Below, piece by piece: positions 45,393 to 52,829 of a stretch of DNA of 64,000 nt. Each line of letters starts with the position of its first letter. The first letter of the stretch is position 1. The notes under the pieces are model-generated. The model was not told the origin of the DNA. It did not search any database and worked only from the letters and a program-made list of their open reading frames with translations. Origin of the DNA: Geojedonia sp051814705 (GTDB lineage Bacteria; Bacteroidota; Bacteroidia; Flavobacteriales; Flavobacteriaceae); assembly GCA_051814705.1 (NCBI GenBank), contig JBPWQW010000001.1, positions 1,302,001 through 1,366,000 of the forward strand, in the 5' to 3' direction. Made by a program: the position numbers and the translations under genes.

Positions 45393-46184
45393 CTAAGAGA
45401 ACTCTTTATAAATAATAACAAACGCCATTATTAACGTAAACCATCCAAATCCTTTTTTAAGGCTTTTACTAGAGACATACTTTGAAACCATTCCTCCAAA
45501 TAGGATACCTATAATGGTTAATAACGAAAATGATAGTAAAAAAAACCAATCCACATCAATATTATGCAAGTCTCCAGTAAATCCAATTAAAGAATTTATG
45601 GCGACAATCACCAACGAAGTACCCACTGCTTTTTTCATAGGCAAGTTGGCCCATAAAACTAAAGCGGGAACGTATAAAAATCCACCTCCAGCTCCTATAA
45701 TTCCTGTGATGGTTCCAATTACCATTCCTTGAGTAAACGTTTTGTAATAAGGTTGGCTATTATGGATCGTTTGCGATTTCTTTTTGTTCTTAATCATGGA
45801 AATAGATGCCAAAAGCATCACGATGGCAAAAAAGGTCATGATTCCCATTTCTTTGGTAAGAGCAAAACCCCCAACACTTAAAAGGGTATCTGGAAAGCTT
45901 GGGACTAAGAATCTTCGGGTAAGATAAACGGCCATAAAAGAAGGGAAAGAAAAGGCAAAGCCAGTTTTAAAATCGACTAATTTTTTCTTATGTTTTTGAA
46001 CGGTACCTACCAAGGACGATGAACCTACCACAAAAAGAGAATATGCAGTGGCCACAATAGGATTATAACTCAAAAGATAGACCAAAAGTGGTACAGTTAA
46101 AATAGAGCCACCACCACCTATAAGACCCAAGACCATGCCTACTACTAGAGCACCAACATAACCTAGTAGTTCTATTGCATCCAT
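45393..46184 (-). CDS. TauE/SafE family sulfite/sulfonate exporter
   Basis: 263 residues, eight hydrophobic segments. N-terminal GALVVGMVLGLIGGGGSILTVPLLVYLL and second-half IGTITGIIGAGGGFLYVPALVLWANLPMKKAVGTSLVIVAINSL are the two inverted TauE/SafE repeats with their GxGGG motifs. Would export the sulfite produced by the neighbouring persulfide dioxygenase (inference from context). Start codon overlaps the upstream YeeE gene by one base (TAATG). Confidence 0.9.
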   Translation of the reverse strand: MDAIELLGYVGALVVGMVLGLIGGGGSILTVPLLVYLLSYNPIVATAYSLFVVGSSSLVGTVQKHKKKLVDFKTGFAFSFPSFMAVYLTRRFLVPSFPDTLLSVGGFALTKEMGIMTFFAIVMLLASISMIKNKKKSQTIHNSQPYYKTFTQGMVIGTITGIIGAGGGFLYVPALVLWANLPMKKAVGTSLVIVAINSLIGFTGDLHNIDVDWFFLLSFSLLTIIGILFGGMVSKYVSSKSLKKGFGWFTLIMAFVIIYKEFS

Positions 46185-46597
46185 TAATGGGGTAGTTTAT
46201 CTTTAATAAGCCCGTATACAAAGGTGCCCAAAATAGCTGCCAAAATAACGATCAAGACCGAAAAGGCACCAGTCCCTACAAGAATATACAATGGGCCTGG
46301 GCAAGCACCTGATAAGGCCCATCCTAGTCCAAACAATATCCCTCCAATACTATAGCGTATAAGGCCTCTGTCTTTTAATGGAACTTGCATTAGTGTGCCT
46401 TCCATATTTTTTAATTTTAATTTTTTTGAAATCAACAGTACAGTAATACCAGTCGCAACGGCACTACCAATTATACCATACATGTGAAACGACTCGAACC
46501 TGAACATTTCATAAATGCGGTACCAAGATACGGCTTCCGATTTCACCAATACAACCCCAAAAAAGATTCCAACTCCTAAAAATTTTAGATATTTCAT
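46184..46597 (-). CDS. YeeE/YedE family protein, short half (DUF6691)
   Basis: 137 residues, about four membrane helices. LFGLGWALSGACPGPLYILVGTGAFSVLIVILAAILGTFVYGLI holds the conserved Cys of the YeeE/TsuA sulfur-transport fold. It is one of two adjacent halves that together resemble a single YeeE thiosulfate importer. Start follows the other half by 9 bases; end overlaps tauE by one base. Confidence 0.9.
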   Translation of the reverse strand: MKYLKFLGVGIFFGVVLVKSEAVSWYRIYEMFRFESFHMYGIIGSAVATGITVLLISKKLKLKNMEGTLMQVPLKDRGLIRYSIGGILFGLGWALSGACPGPLYILVGTGAFSVLIVILAAILGTFVYGLIKDKLPH

Positions 46598-46606
46598 TTT
46601 AATAGT

Positions 46607-47164
46607 TTAAAAAATTAAGGGAAATAAAAGATGGACCATAATAAGCCCCCCAATAAAAAAGCCAATTACCGCAATCAAGGATGGCAATTGCAAGCTACTT
46701 AAACCCGTTATGGCATGACCCGAAGTACAACCCCCAGCATAGCGTGTTCCAAATCCAACTAAAAATCCACCAACAATTAAGATTGCCAATCCTTTAAGGC
46801 TTAATACGGAATCCCAGCCATAAATTTCGGGAGGAAGCAACGATTTTCCAGCATCGTTGAAGCCCAGTTGCTTCAAGTTTTCGACCGTTTGGGGATTTAA
46901 ATTAATGTTGATAGGGTTGGATAAAAAGAATTGGGCGATAAACCCTCCAATTACGGCCCCTAGTACCACGACAAGGTTCCATTTTTGTTCTCTCCAATTA
47001 AAATTAAAAAATTCAGCCTTTTTTCCGGCACCGCCGATAGCACAAAAGGTTCTTAAGTTTGAGGACATGCCAAAGGTTTTGCCAAAATAAATCAACAAAA
47101 ACATGACTAATGCGATAAGAGGCCCAGTAACAAACCAAGGCCAAGGTTGCAAAATGATTTCCAT
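46607..47164 (-). CDS. YeeE/YedE family protein, N-terminal half
   Basis: 185 residues, about four to five helices. GGFLVGFGTRYAGGCTSGHAITGLSSLQLPSLIAVIGFFIGG contains the conserved Cys motif (GGCTSGH) of thiosulfate-permeable YeeE proteins. First gene of the operon YeeE-YeeE-TauE. A -7 element ends 15 bases before the ATG and a Crp/Fnr-like site lies 36.5 bp upstream of it. Confidence 0.9.
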   Translation of the reverse strand: MEIILQPWPWFVTGPLIALVMFLLIYFGKTFGMSSNLRTFCAIGGAGKKAEFFNFNWREQKWNLVVVLGAVIGGFIAQFFLSNPININLNPQTVENLKQLGFNDAGKSLLPPEIYGWDSVLSLKGLAILIVGGFLVGFGTRYAGGCTSGHAITGLSSLQLPSLIAVIGFFIGGLIMVHLLFPLIF

Positions 47165-47178
47165 AATTAATTTTTATA

Positions 47179-47186
47179 CAAAAGTA
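47179..47186 (-). promoter_or_regulatory. -7 promoter element of the YeeE-YeeE-TauE operon
   Basis: Minus strand TACTTTTG, exact match to TAnnTTTG, ending 14 bases before the ATG. Confidence 0.6.
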
Positions 47187-47207
47187 TGATATGAAAGTTA
47201 ATGTTTG

Positions 47208-47223
47208 TGTAATACTTGTTACT
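47208..47223 (-). promoter_or_regulatory. candidate Crp/Fnr operator (YeeE operon promoter)
   Basis: Plus strand TGTAATACTTGTTACT (minus AGTAACAAGTATTACA); GTAA-N6-TTAC is an inverted repeat. The centre is 36.5 bp upstream of the -7 element end, identical to the spacing at 45372-45387, and the two sites share GTAACAA...ACA. It overlaps the last codons of the crp/fnr gene. Confidence 0.55.
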
Positions 47224-47857
47224 TAAAACCCAGTATTTCAATTTTATTTCTGCCAATTATAATTTTCTGTTCATCTTCTAACTGTTTTAAGATTCTAGAA
47301 ACCACGACTCTTGAAGTATGTAGATCTTCAGAAATTTTCTGGTGTGTCATTATTACAGTGTTTGAATTGTTAAGTTTTACTTGGTCGATGAGATATTTAT
47401 ATAGACGTTCATCCATTTTCATAAATGCAATGGTATCGATAGTCTCGAGCAATTCATTAAATCTGATTTGATAACTTTCCAATATAAAATTACGCCAACT
47501 TTCGTTGTTATGAAACCATTCAACTGTATAGATTGTAGGAATCATAAGAACGGTAGAATCCCTATCGGCAACTGCTCTAATTTGGCTTTGGGAAATTGCC
47601 ATGCTACAAGTTAGGGACATGGCACACGTATCTCCCATTTCAAGAACATAAAGCAAGAGTTCCTGACCATTGGCATCTTCTCGTAATACTTTAATATTGC
47701 CTTGTAACAATAGCGGTATATAGGAAAGCTCTTGGCCAATATCTAAAATGATATCATTACTCTTAAATTCCCTAATTTGACCAACTTGTAATATAAAGTC
47801 GATCAGGCTATCGTCGAAAACATTGCCAAATTGTTGTTTTAATTGTTCTGTAAGCAT
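47219..47857 (-). CDS. Crp/Fnr family transcriptional regulator
   Basis: 212 residues. Cyclic-nucleotide-binding-like domain (about 20-130; DIGQELSYIPLLLQGNIKVL) and a C-terminal winged helix HTH (MTHQKISEDLHTSRVVVSRILKQLEDE, about 165-195). There is a Cys pair C78 and C84 in MGDTCAMSLTCSM at the position where a ligand or thiol sensor could lie. The Fnr iron-sulfur Cys cluster at the N-terminus is absent. Located next to the sulfur operons, so it is probably their regulator. A -7 element ends 5 bases before the ATG (leaderless). Confidence 0.9.
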   Translation of the reverse strand: MLTEQLKQQFGNVFDDSLIDFILQVGQIREFKSNDIILDIGQELSYIPLLLQGNIKVLREDANGQELLLYVLEMGDTCAMSLTCSMAISQSQIRAVADRDSTVLMIPTIYTVEWFHNNESWRNFILESYQIRFNELLETIDTIAFMKMDERLYKYLIDQVKLNNSNTVIMTHQKISEDLHTSRVVVSRILKQLEDEQKIIIGRNKIEILGFK

Positions 47858-47861
47858 ATGT

Positions 47862-47869
47862 CAAAAATA
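47862..47869 (-). promoter_or_regulatory. -7 promoter element of the crp/fnr gene
   Basis: Minus strand TATTTTTG matches TAnnTTTG and ends 4-5 bases before the ATG. Confidence 0.55.
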
Positions 47870-47920
47870 ACGATTTACAATTTTGAAATAAATTGTTTGG
47901 TAAATTTTTAATAAAAAGAG

Positions 47921-47928
47921 TATATTTG
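47921..47928 (+). promoter_or_regulatory. -7 promoter element of tRNA-Arg
   Basis: TATATTTG, exact match to TAnnTTTG, 14 bases before the tRNA; a TTTG at 47895-47898 is a plausible -33 element (22-base spacer). Confidence 0.65.
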
Positions 47929-47942
47929 CATCCCATTTTAAA

Positions 47943-48016
47943 GGCCTCGTGGCGCAACTGAATAGCGCACTTGATTACGGCTCAAGAGGTTACTGGTTTG
48001 AATCCAGTCGAGGTCA
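47943..48016 (+). tRNA. tRNA-Arg (anticodon ACG)
   Basis: Acceptor GGCCTCG / CGAGGTC; D arm GCGC...GCGC; anticodon stem CTTGA / TCAAG with loop TTACGGC (anticodon ACG at 47977-47979); T arm ACTGG-TTTGAAT-CCAGT; discriminator A. 74 nt, CCA not encoded. Confidence 0.96.
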
Positions 48017-48021
48017 CGAAT

Positions 48022-48080
48022 AAATCATTCAAACAAAAAAACGCCAAGCTTGCTTGAGCGTTTTTTTGTTTGAATGATTT
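48022..48080 (+). terminator. terminator of tRNA-Arg, unusually long stem
   Basis: Perfect 23-bp inverted repeat: arms 48022-48044 and 48058-48080, each ending ACGC/GCGT with a seven-base A or T tract inside the stem. The 13-base loop holds a nested AAGC/GCTT. It begins 5 bases after the tRNA. Confidence 0.9.
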
Positions 48081-48219
48081 TCAAAGCGGAGCTTTGTCTG
48101 GAAGGCCGCAGGCAATCCAGTACGATTTTCAAAGCGGAGCTTTGTCTGGAAGGCCGCAGGTACTCTAGTGTAATTTTCAAAGCGGAGCTTTATCTGGAAA
48201 ACCGCAGGTAATCCAGTGT
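48076..48219. repeat. three tandem 48-bp repeats with hairpin potential
   Basis: Exact 48-base period measured at TTTTCAAAGCGG (C of CAAAG at 48082, 48130, 48178). Each unit holds CAAAGC-GGA-GCTTTG (stem mutated to GCTTTA in copy 3) and a CTGG...CCAG pair (CTAG in copy 2). Contiguous units without spacers. The first unit abuts the tRNA-Arg terminator stem. Confidence 0.9.
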
Positions 48220-48369
48220 GATGCTCAAAAAACTACCGCATTGTCCAAATTTGATTCGATAATCGGGATACCCTAATGTTAAATTTGAGAAGAAGAACTC
48301 GATTAATGACTTTGGAAGCTGTTTATTTTGATTAAATTTGACAGATCATTTTTCTTTCCAAAAAAAATA

Positions 48370-49455
48370 ATGAGCAACAAAACTGAATTACGAGAACGTA
48401 TTAAAGAATTGACCTGTCTCTACGATGTGTCATCCATTATTGCCAATGTTAACTTTGAGCAGTTAGAAGAAACGTTTGAAGCGATTGCCTTCAGCTTAAA
48501 AAAAGCCTTTCAATTTCCTGAAAAGACCGATATAATTGTTGAGACCGAAATTGCTACTGCAAAAACGGGAGTGCCAGCTTCAACTGGAGCTTCCATTGTT
48601 AGCCCTATCCTAATTTTTAATGAACCAAAAGGTAAAATTGTTGCCACCATAGATAGCTCACATTCTAAAACAATTAATTTTCTTAAAGAAGAACAATTAT
48701 TGATCGATAACATCGCGCTAAAAGTTGGAAGTCTGTTAGAGCATATCGAAATTAAGAGTAATGAGCTGTCTATGAAACGCCAAATGGAGCGTGCAGACCG
48801 CTTGACAATTTTAGGGGAATTGACAGCAGGGATCGCTCACGAACTCAATACACCTTTGGCCAATATCCTCGGTTTTGCCGAACTGTTGAAACCTAAATTA
48901 GAAGAGGATCCTCAATCGAACAGTGATTTGGAAAAAATTATTACAAATGCCATTTTTTCAAGAGAAGTGGTAAAGAAACTGATGTTCTTTGCTTGTGAAA
49001 TGCCACAGGAGATGAAACCTTTGAACGTCGTTTCCATTATCAAGGAATCCATAAATTTGCTCGAGCCAACATTTCGTAAAAATGAAGTCAAGTATATCGT
49101 AAAGATTGAAGACGATGCCATGATGTTGCGCGCCGACACGGTGCAAGTGACACAGATAATATTCAATTTGTTGATGAATGCCATTTACTTTTCGCCCAAA
49201 AACGGATTGGTGACCATAGAAGCATCTCAAAACAAAAATAACATCATCCTGAAAATTACCGATGAAGGTAAAGGTCTATCAGAAGAAGCCTTACAAAAAG
49301 TGTTTCAACCTTTTTATACTACAAAACTCGTTGGTGAAGGTTCTGGACTTGGTTTGAGTGTCGTCCATGGAATTGTCCTGAGCCATAAAGGAACTATTTC
49401 TGTTAAAAACCATTCCAAAAAAGGCGCTATCTTTGAGGTGCGATTGCCAAAATAA
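48370..49455 (+). CDS. sensor histidine kinase of the sigma-54 island
   Basis: 361 residues from ATG 48370; an in-frame TTG at 48328 would add 14 residues unlike the family. Residues 1-130 form a cytoplasmic sensor region, possibly GAF-like (ELTCLYDVSSIIANV...). There are no membrane helices. HisKA: GELTAGIAHELNTPLANILGF, phospho-acceptor His about 157. HATPase: N box VTQIIFNLLMNAIYFSP, G1 DEGKGLSEEAL, G2 GEGSGLGLSVV. It lies 6 bases before the NtrC-type regulator, its obvious partner. Stimulus unknown. Confidence 0.92.
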   Translation: MSNKTELRERIKELTCLYDVSSIIANVNFEQLEETFEAIAFSLKKAFQFPEKTDIIVETEIATAKTGVPASTGASIVSPILIFNEPKGKIVATIDSSHSKTINFLKEEQLLIDNIALKVGSLLEHIEIKSNELSMKRQMERADRLTILGELTAGIAHELNTPLANILGFAELLKPKLEEDPQSNSDLEKIITNAIFSREVVKKLMFFACEMPQEMKPLNVVSIIKESINLLEPTFRKNEVKYIVKIEDDAMMLRADTVQVTQIIFNLLMNAIYFSPKNGLVTIEASQNKNNIILKITDEGKGLSEEALQKVFQPFYTTKLVGEGSGLGLSVVHGIVLSHKGTISVKNHSKKGAIFEVRLPK

Positions 49456-49461
49456 GAAACA

Positions 49462-50790
49462 ATGCTACTTAAAAAAGAGAACATACTTATTGTTGATGAC
49501 GATGTCCAAATTTTGGAACTCTTGCATCGCCATCTTCAGTCGTGGAACTACCATGTGTATAAAGCCATTTCTGTAAAGGAAGCCGTCGCCATTTTAAAGG
49601 ATACGCATATCGATTTACTCATCACCGACTTGAAAATGCCTGAAGTGAATGGCTTTGAGCTTATTAAATTCGTATCTGAACATTACCCAAAATTGCCCAA
49701 ATTAATCGTTACTGGATATCCAAACGTACAAGATTCTTTGGCGGCCATCAAATCGGGTGTTGTGGACTATCTCACCAAGCCATTTACCAAAGAAGAACTG
49801 AAAATGGCTATTGATAAATCCATGATCCATTCCAATAATCCATCTCAAAAATCGATTAAAAATCCTCAAAAACCTGTTACAGGTTATGGAGAGATGATTG
49901 GTGCATCAGATTCCATACAAGAAGTTTTTGAGATAATAGAGCGTGTCAAAGACAACAAGGCAACTATTTTTATCAAAGGCGAAAGTGGTACGGGTAAAGA
50001 ATTGGTGGCACGTTCCATCCATTATCAAGGTAAATTTTCGAAAGCCCCTTTTGTTGCGGTTAATTGTGGGGGGATCCCAGAAAATCTTTTAGAGGCCGAA
50101 CTGTTTGGTTATGTTAAAGGTGCTTTTACAGGCGCTGACAACAATAGAGATGGTTATTTTCAGGCTGCCCATGGTGGGTCGATATTTCTAGATGAAATTG
50201 GCAATGCATCACTTGCTGTCCAATCGAGATTATTACGAGTGTTACAAGAAAAAGAAGTTCTTAAAATTGGTTCACAAAAGGTCGAAAAAGTTGATGTTCG
50301 GGTTATCGCCGCTACCAACAATGATTTGAAGGACATGATACGAAAACAAACATTTAGGGAAGATTTATATTACCGATTAACAGTAGTAGAGATAGAAGTC
50401 CCACCGCTACGCGAACGAAAAGGAGACATTCCACTATTGGTGGAAAAGTTTCTATTTAAATATGGTGTAGAGTACAAAGATGGTTTTGTAAAACTAACAC
50501 CAGAAGCTTTAGATATTTTACAGCGATACGATTGGCCTGGAAATATCCGTGAATTAGAAAATAGTATCCAACGTGCCGTGATCATGTCTGATAGAACAAT
50601 CGATGTGTCTCACTTGCCGGAGCATCTCAAATACGTTATCGATTTCCCAGATGAAGGCTTGCTTACCTTAAGGGAAATGGAAAAACGTTATATTCAAAAA
50701 GTACTCAATTCTACTAATAACAATAAAACTAAAGCAGCAGAAATACTAAATATTGGTCGAAAGACCTTACGCGAAAAATTAAAAGAATAA
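49462..50790 (+). CDS. sigma-54-dependent response regulator, NtrC family
   Basis: 442 residues. Receiver domain with phospho-Asp D56 (LLITDLKMPE) and Lys in YLTKPFT. AAA+ domain: Walker A GESGTGKE (173-180), sigma-54 contact loop GAFTGA (220-225), Walker B SIFLDEIGNA, RYDWPGNIRELENSIQRAV. Fis-type HTH at the C-terminus (NNNKTKAAEILNIGRKTLREKLKE). Activates RNA polymerase-sigma-54; a matching -24/-12 promoter lies 137 bases past its stop codon. Confidence 0.95.
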   Translation: MLLKKENILIVDDDVQILELLHRHLQSWNYHVYKAISVKEAVAILKDTHIDLLITDLKMPEVNGFELIKFVSEHYPKLPKLIVTGYPNVQDSLAAIKSGVVDYLTKPFTKEELKMAIDKSMIHSNNPSQKSIKNPQKPVTGYGEMIGASDSIQEVFEIIERVKDNKATIFIKGESGTGKELVARSIHYQGKFSKAPFVAVNCGGIPENLLEAELFGYVKGAFTGADNNRDGYFQAAHGGSIFLDEIGNASLAVQSRLLRVLQEKEVLKIGSQKVEKVDVRVIAATNNDLKDMIRKQTFREDLYYRLTVVEIEVPPLRERKGDIPLLVEKFLFKYGVEYKDGFVKLTPEALDILQRYDWPGNIRELENSIQRAVIMSDRTIDVSHLPEHLKYVIDFPDEGLLTLREMEKRYIQKVLNSTNNNKTKAAEILNIGRKTLREKLKE

Positions 50791-50802
50791 CGATTCTAAA
50801 AG

Positions 50803-50819
50803 CGGGTAATATTTACCCG
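50803..50819. promoter_or_regulatory. candidate upstream activator site
   Basis: Palindrome CGGGTAA-TAT-TTACCCG, about 140 bases before the expected sigma-54 start. It has no T-run, so it is a poor terminator; the location fits an enhancer site for the adjacent NtrC-type regulator. GGGTAA...TTACCC recurs in the terminator at 53885. Confidence 0.45.
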
Positions 50820-50924
50820 TCTGGATGATTTTGACTCACTTTAAAATCTATCGTTTTTAACTATAAATGTATTAAGTCGTTTATAATGAAGTGTTTATAT
50901 ACATTTTAAATTTTTGGCACACCC

Positions 50925-50943
50925 AATGGCACAACAGTTGCAC
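50925..50943 (+). promoter_or_regulatory. sigma-54 promoter (-24/-12)
   Basis: TGGCAC at 50927-50932, five-base spacer AACAG, TTGCA at 50938-50942. GG and GC are separated by exactly 10 bases, as required. It follows the NtrC-type activator gene and precedes small ORFs and the glutamate dehydrogenase cluster. Confidence 0.85.
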
Positions 50944-50967
50944 TTAACGGATCAACCAAAATAATTT

Positions 50968-51111
50968 ATGTATATGACCACAAATCCGTTTAATATCTGC
51001 CCGACTTGTGCACACATCGAAACATGTGTGCTTACCGAATTTAAAGAAAAAGTATGGTCGTGTAGTGAATATGACGAAGTACAACCTGAATACATTAATA
51101 TAGAAACATAA
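50968..51111 (+). CDS. small Cys-rich protein
   Basis: 47 residues (MYMTTNPFNICPTCAHIETC, then VLTEFKEKVWSCSEYDE...). Four Cys at 11, 14, 20 and 32, spaced CX2CX5CX11C, suggest a small metal-binding knuckle (Zn or Fe). First ORF downstream of the sigma-54 -12 element (26 bases). ATG at 50974 is an alternative start. No named family recognised; motif, position and promoter make it likely to be real. Confidence 0.6.
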   Translation: MYMTTNPFNICPTCAHIETCVLTEFKEKVWSCSEYDEVQPEYINIET

Positions 51112-51154
51112 AGCCATTATTTACGCGTATTGGCTCGATGTAAAAACAAAAGAT

Positions 51155-51301
51155 ATGATTTTTAATACAGAGAGAAGGGTACCGATGGTAAAGCGTTTAA
51201 CAAAAAGGACATTAACGTTTGAAACCCTTAGAAATAGTCCTTATAATTACTCGAAAAGAAGTAAACTAAAAAGAAAAAAATTGGCAACAAATATTTTCTA
51301 A
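51155..51301 (+). CDS. small highly basic protein (tentative)
   Basis: 48 residues, MIFNTERRVPMVKRLTKRTL then FETLRNSPYNYSKRSKLKRK and ATNIF. 17 Lys/Arg against two Glu, so nucleic-acid or ribosome binding is possible. It lies between the Cys-rich ORF and glutamate dehydrogenase, same strand. Coding status rests only on length, composition and position. Confidence 0.35.
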   Translation: MIFNTERRVPMVKRLTKRTLTFETLRNSPYNYSKRSKLKRKKLATNIF

Positions 51302-51331
51302 TAATTTAATAAAAAAAATGAAGACTTAAAT

Positions 51332-51469
51332 ATGATACATTTTGTAAAGACACTCATTCAAAAGTATAGTGATAGAAAAGAAAATTGGAAAAATGAATTA
51401 TTAACTATTCCAATCAAAACAACAAGTAAACCAACTTTTTTTCCCCAATACAATGAACGACAAAACTAA
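51332..51469 (+). CDS. small ORF overlapping the GDH start (tentative)
   Basis: 45 residues, MIHFVKTLIQKYSDRKENWK then NELLTIPIKTTSKPTFFPQY and NERQN. It overlaps the first 17 bases of the glutamate dehydrogenase frame as annotated. It could be a leader ORF coupled to GDH translation. Weak evidence. Confidence 0.3.
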   Translation: MIHFVKTLIQKYSDRKENWKNELLTIPIKTTSKPTFFPQYNERQN

Positions 51470-52811
51470 CAGAACATCACCTATCAAAGTTAATTCAAAT
51501 GCAATAAAAAATATGACCCTTATAAAAGAAGTAAAAAAAGGAAAACCAAAAAATGCAAAAGGCATGGTGGACAATGTGCTGGAACAATTTAACAGCGCGG
51601 CAGATCACATTAATTTGCACCCAAGTATCCGAAAAATATTGAGCATCACCAACAATGAAATCATTGTGAACTTTCCTGTAAAAATGGATAGTGGTGAAGT
51701 GGAAATATTCCGCGGATATCGCGTACAGCACAACAATGCCCTTGGCCCATATAAAGGAGGATTGCGTTATCATCCAACAGTGGATATTGACGCAGCAAGA
51801 GCTTTGGCCATGTGGATGACCTGGAAAACATCTTTGGCTGGACTGCCTTATGGTGGTGGCAAAGGAGGTATACAGATTGATCCTTCAAAATATTCAAAGA
51901 GTGAACTGGAGCGTATAACCAGACGTTTTACCTTCGCCTTGGCAGATAATATAGGACCAGAGCACGATATTCCAGCGCCAGACATTAATACTAATGACCA
52001 AACCATGGCATGGATAGCAGATACCTATATGAGTACTCGTCCACCAGCCGAACGTAGCGCAAATCAACACGTCGTTACAGGAAAACCTGCAGGAAGTGGA
52101 GGGCTAGAAGGTCGTGACCGCGCCACAGGATATGGTGTATTCTTGACCATAAAATTTTGGTCTGAGCGTCATAATGAAAGCTTAAAAGGCAAATCATTCA
52201 TTGTCCAAGGATTTGGAAATGTTGGCTATTGGGCAGGGCACTTTTTAGAGCAAGAAGGCGCTATCATGGTAGGTGTACAAGATGCATTTGGAAGTATCCA
52301 AAACCCTTTAGGAATTAAAGTAGAGGATCTTTTTAATTACACAAAAGGCAATAAAGGAAGTTTGGTTGGTTTTCCGGGAGCTCAGAGCTTAGCCAAGGAA
52401 GATTTTTTTGCACTGGATTGCAATATCTGCATCCCAGCAGCTTTAGGAAACCAAATTACAGAAAACAATGCGCATCTTATCAAAGCGCAGTTAATTGCAG
52501 AAGGGGCTAATGGGCCTACTAATGTTAAAGGAGAAAAAGCACTTCTTAAACGCGGTGTTACCATCATTCCCGACATTTTGTGTAATTCAGGAGGCGTTAT
52601 TACCAGCTATTTTGAATGGTTACAAAACCGAAATGGCGAATTGTGGCACATGGAGGAAGTGATCGATAAACTCGAAAAGAAATTAAAAAATTCATATGAC
52701 CGAGTGTCTGATTACGCTAAAAAAGAAGGATTGGATATGCGTACTGCTGCTTATTGCATTGCTATTGCGCGTATTGAAAAAGCATATATACAAAGAGGAA
52801 TTTTCCCATAA
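51453..52811 (+). CDS. glutamate dehydrogenase (Glu/Leu/Phe/Val family)
   Basis: 452 residues. FRGYRVQHNNALGPYKGGLRYHP, catalytic Lys in GGGKGGIQIDPS, EHDIPAPDINT, NAD(P) motif VQGFGNVG, and EGANGPTN. Interconverts glutamate with 2-oxoglutarate and ammonia. The first ~20 residues are unlike homologs; ATG 51513 (MTLIKEVKK) may be the real start. Probably transcribed from the sigma-54 promoter at 50925, which would tie glutamate/ammonia metabolism to the upstream two-component system. Followed 18 bases later by the Gre-like gene. Confidence 0.92.
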   Translation: MNDKTNRTSPIKVNSNAIKNMTLIKEVKKGKPKNAKGMVDNVLEQFNSAADHINLHPSIRKILSITNNEIIVNFPVKMDSGEVEIFRGYRVQHNNALGPYKGGLRYHPTVDIDAARALAMWMTWKTSLAGLPYGGGKGGIQIDPSKYSKSELERITRRFTFALADNIGPEHDIPAPDINTNDQTMAWIADTYMSTRPPAERSANQHVVTGKPAGSGGLEGRDRATGYGVFLTIKFWSERHNESLKGKSFIVQGFGNVGYWAGHFLEQEGAIMVGVQDAFGSIQNPLGIKVEDLFNYTKGNKGSLVGFPGAQSLAKEDFFALDCNICIPAALGNQITENNAHLIKAQLIAEGANGPTNVKGEKALLKRGVTIIPDILCNSGGVITSYFEWLQNRNGELWHMEEVIDKLEKKLKNSYDRVSDYAKKEGLDMRTAAYCIAIARIEKAYIQRGIFP

Positions 52812-52829
52812 AAATTAAAAATATAAAAC

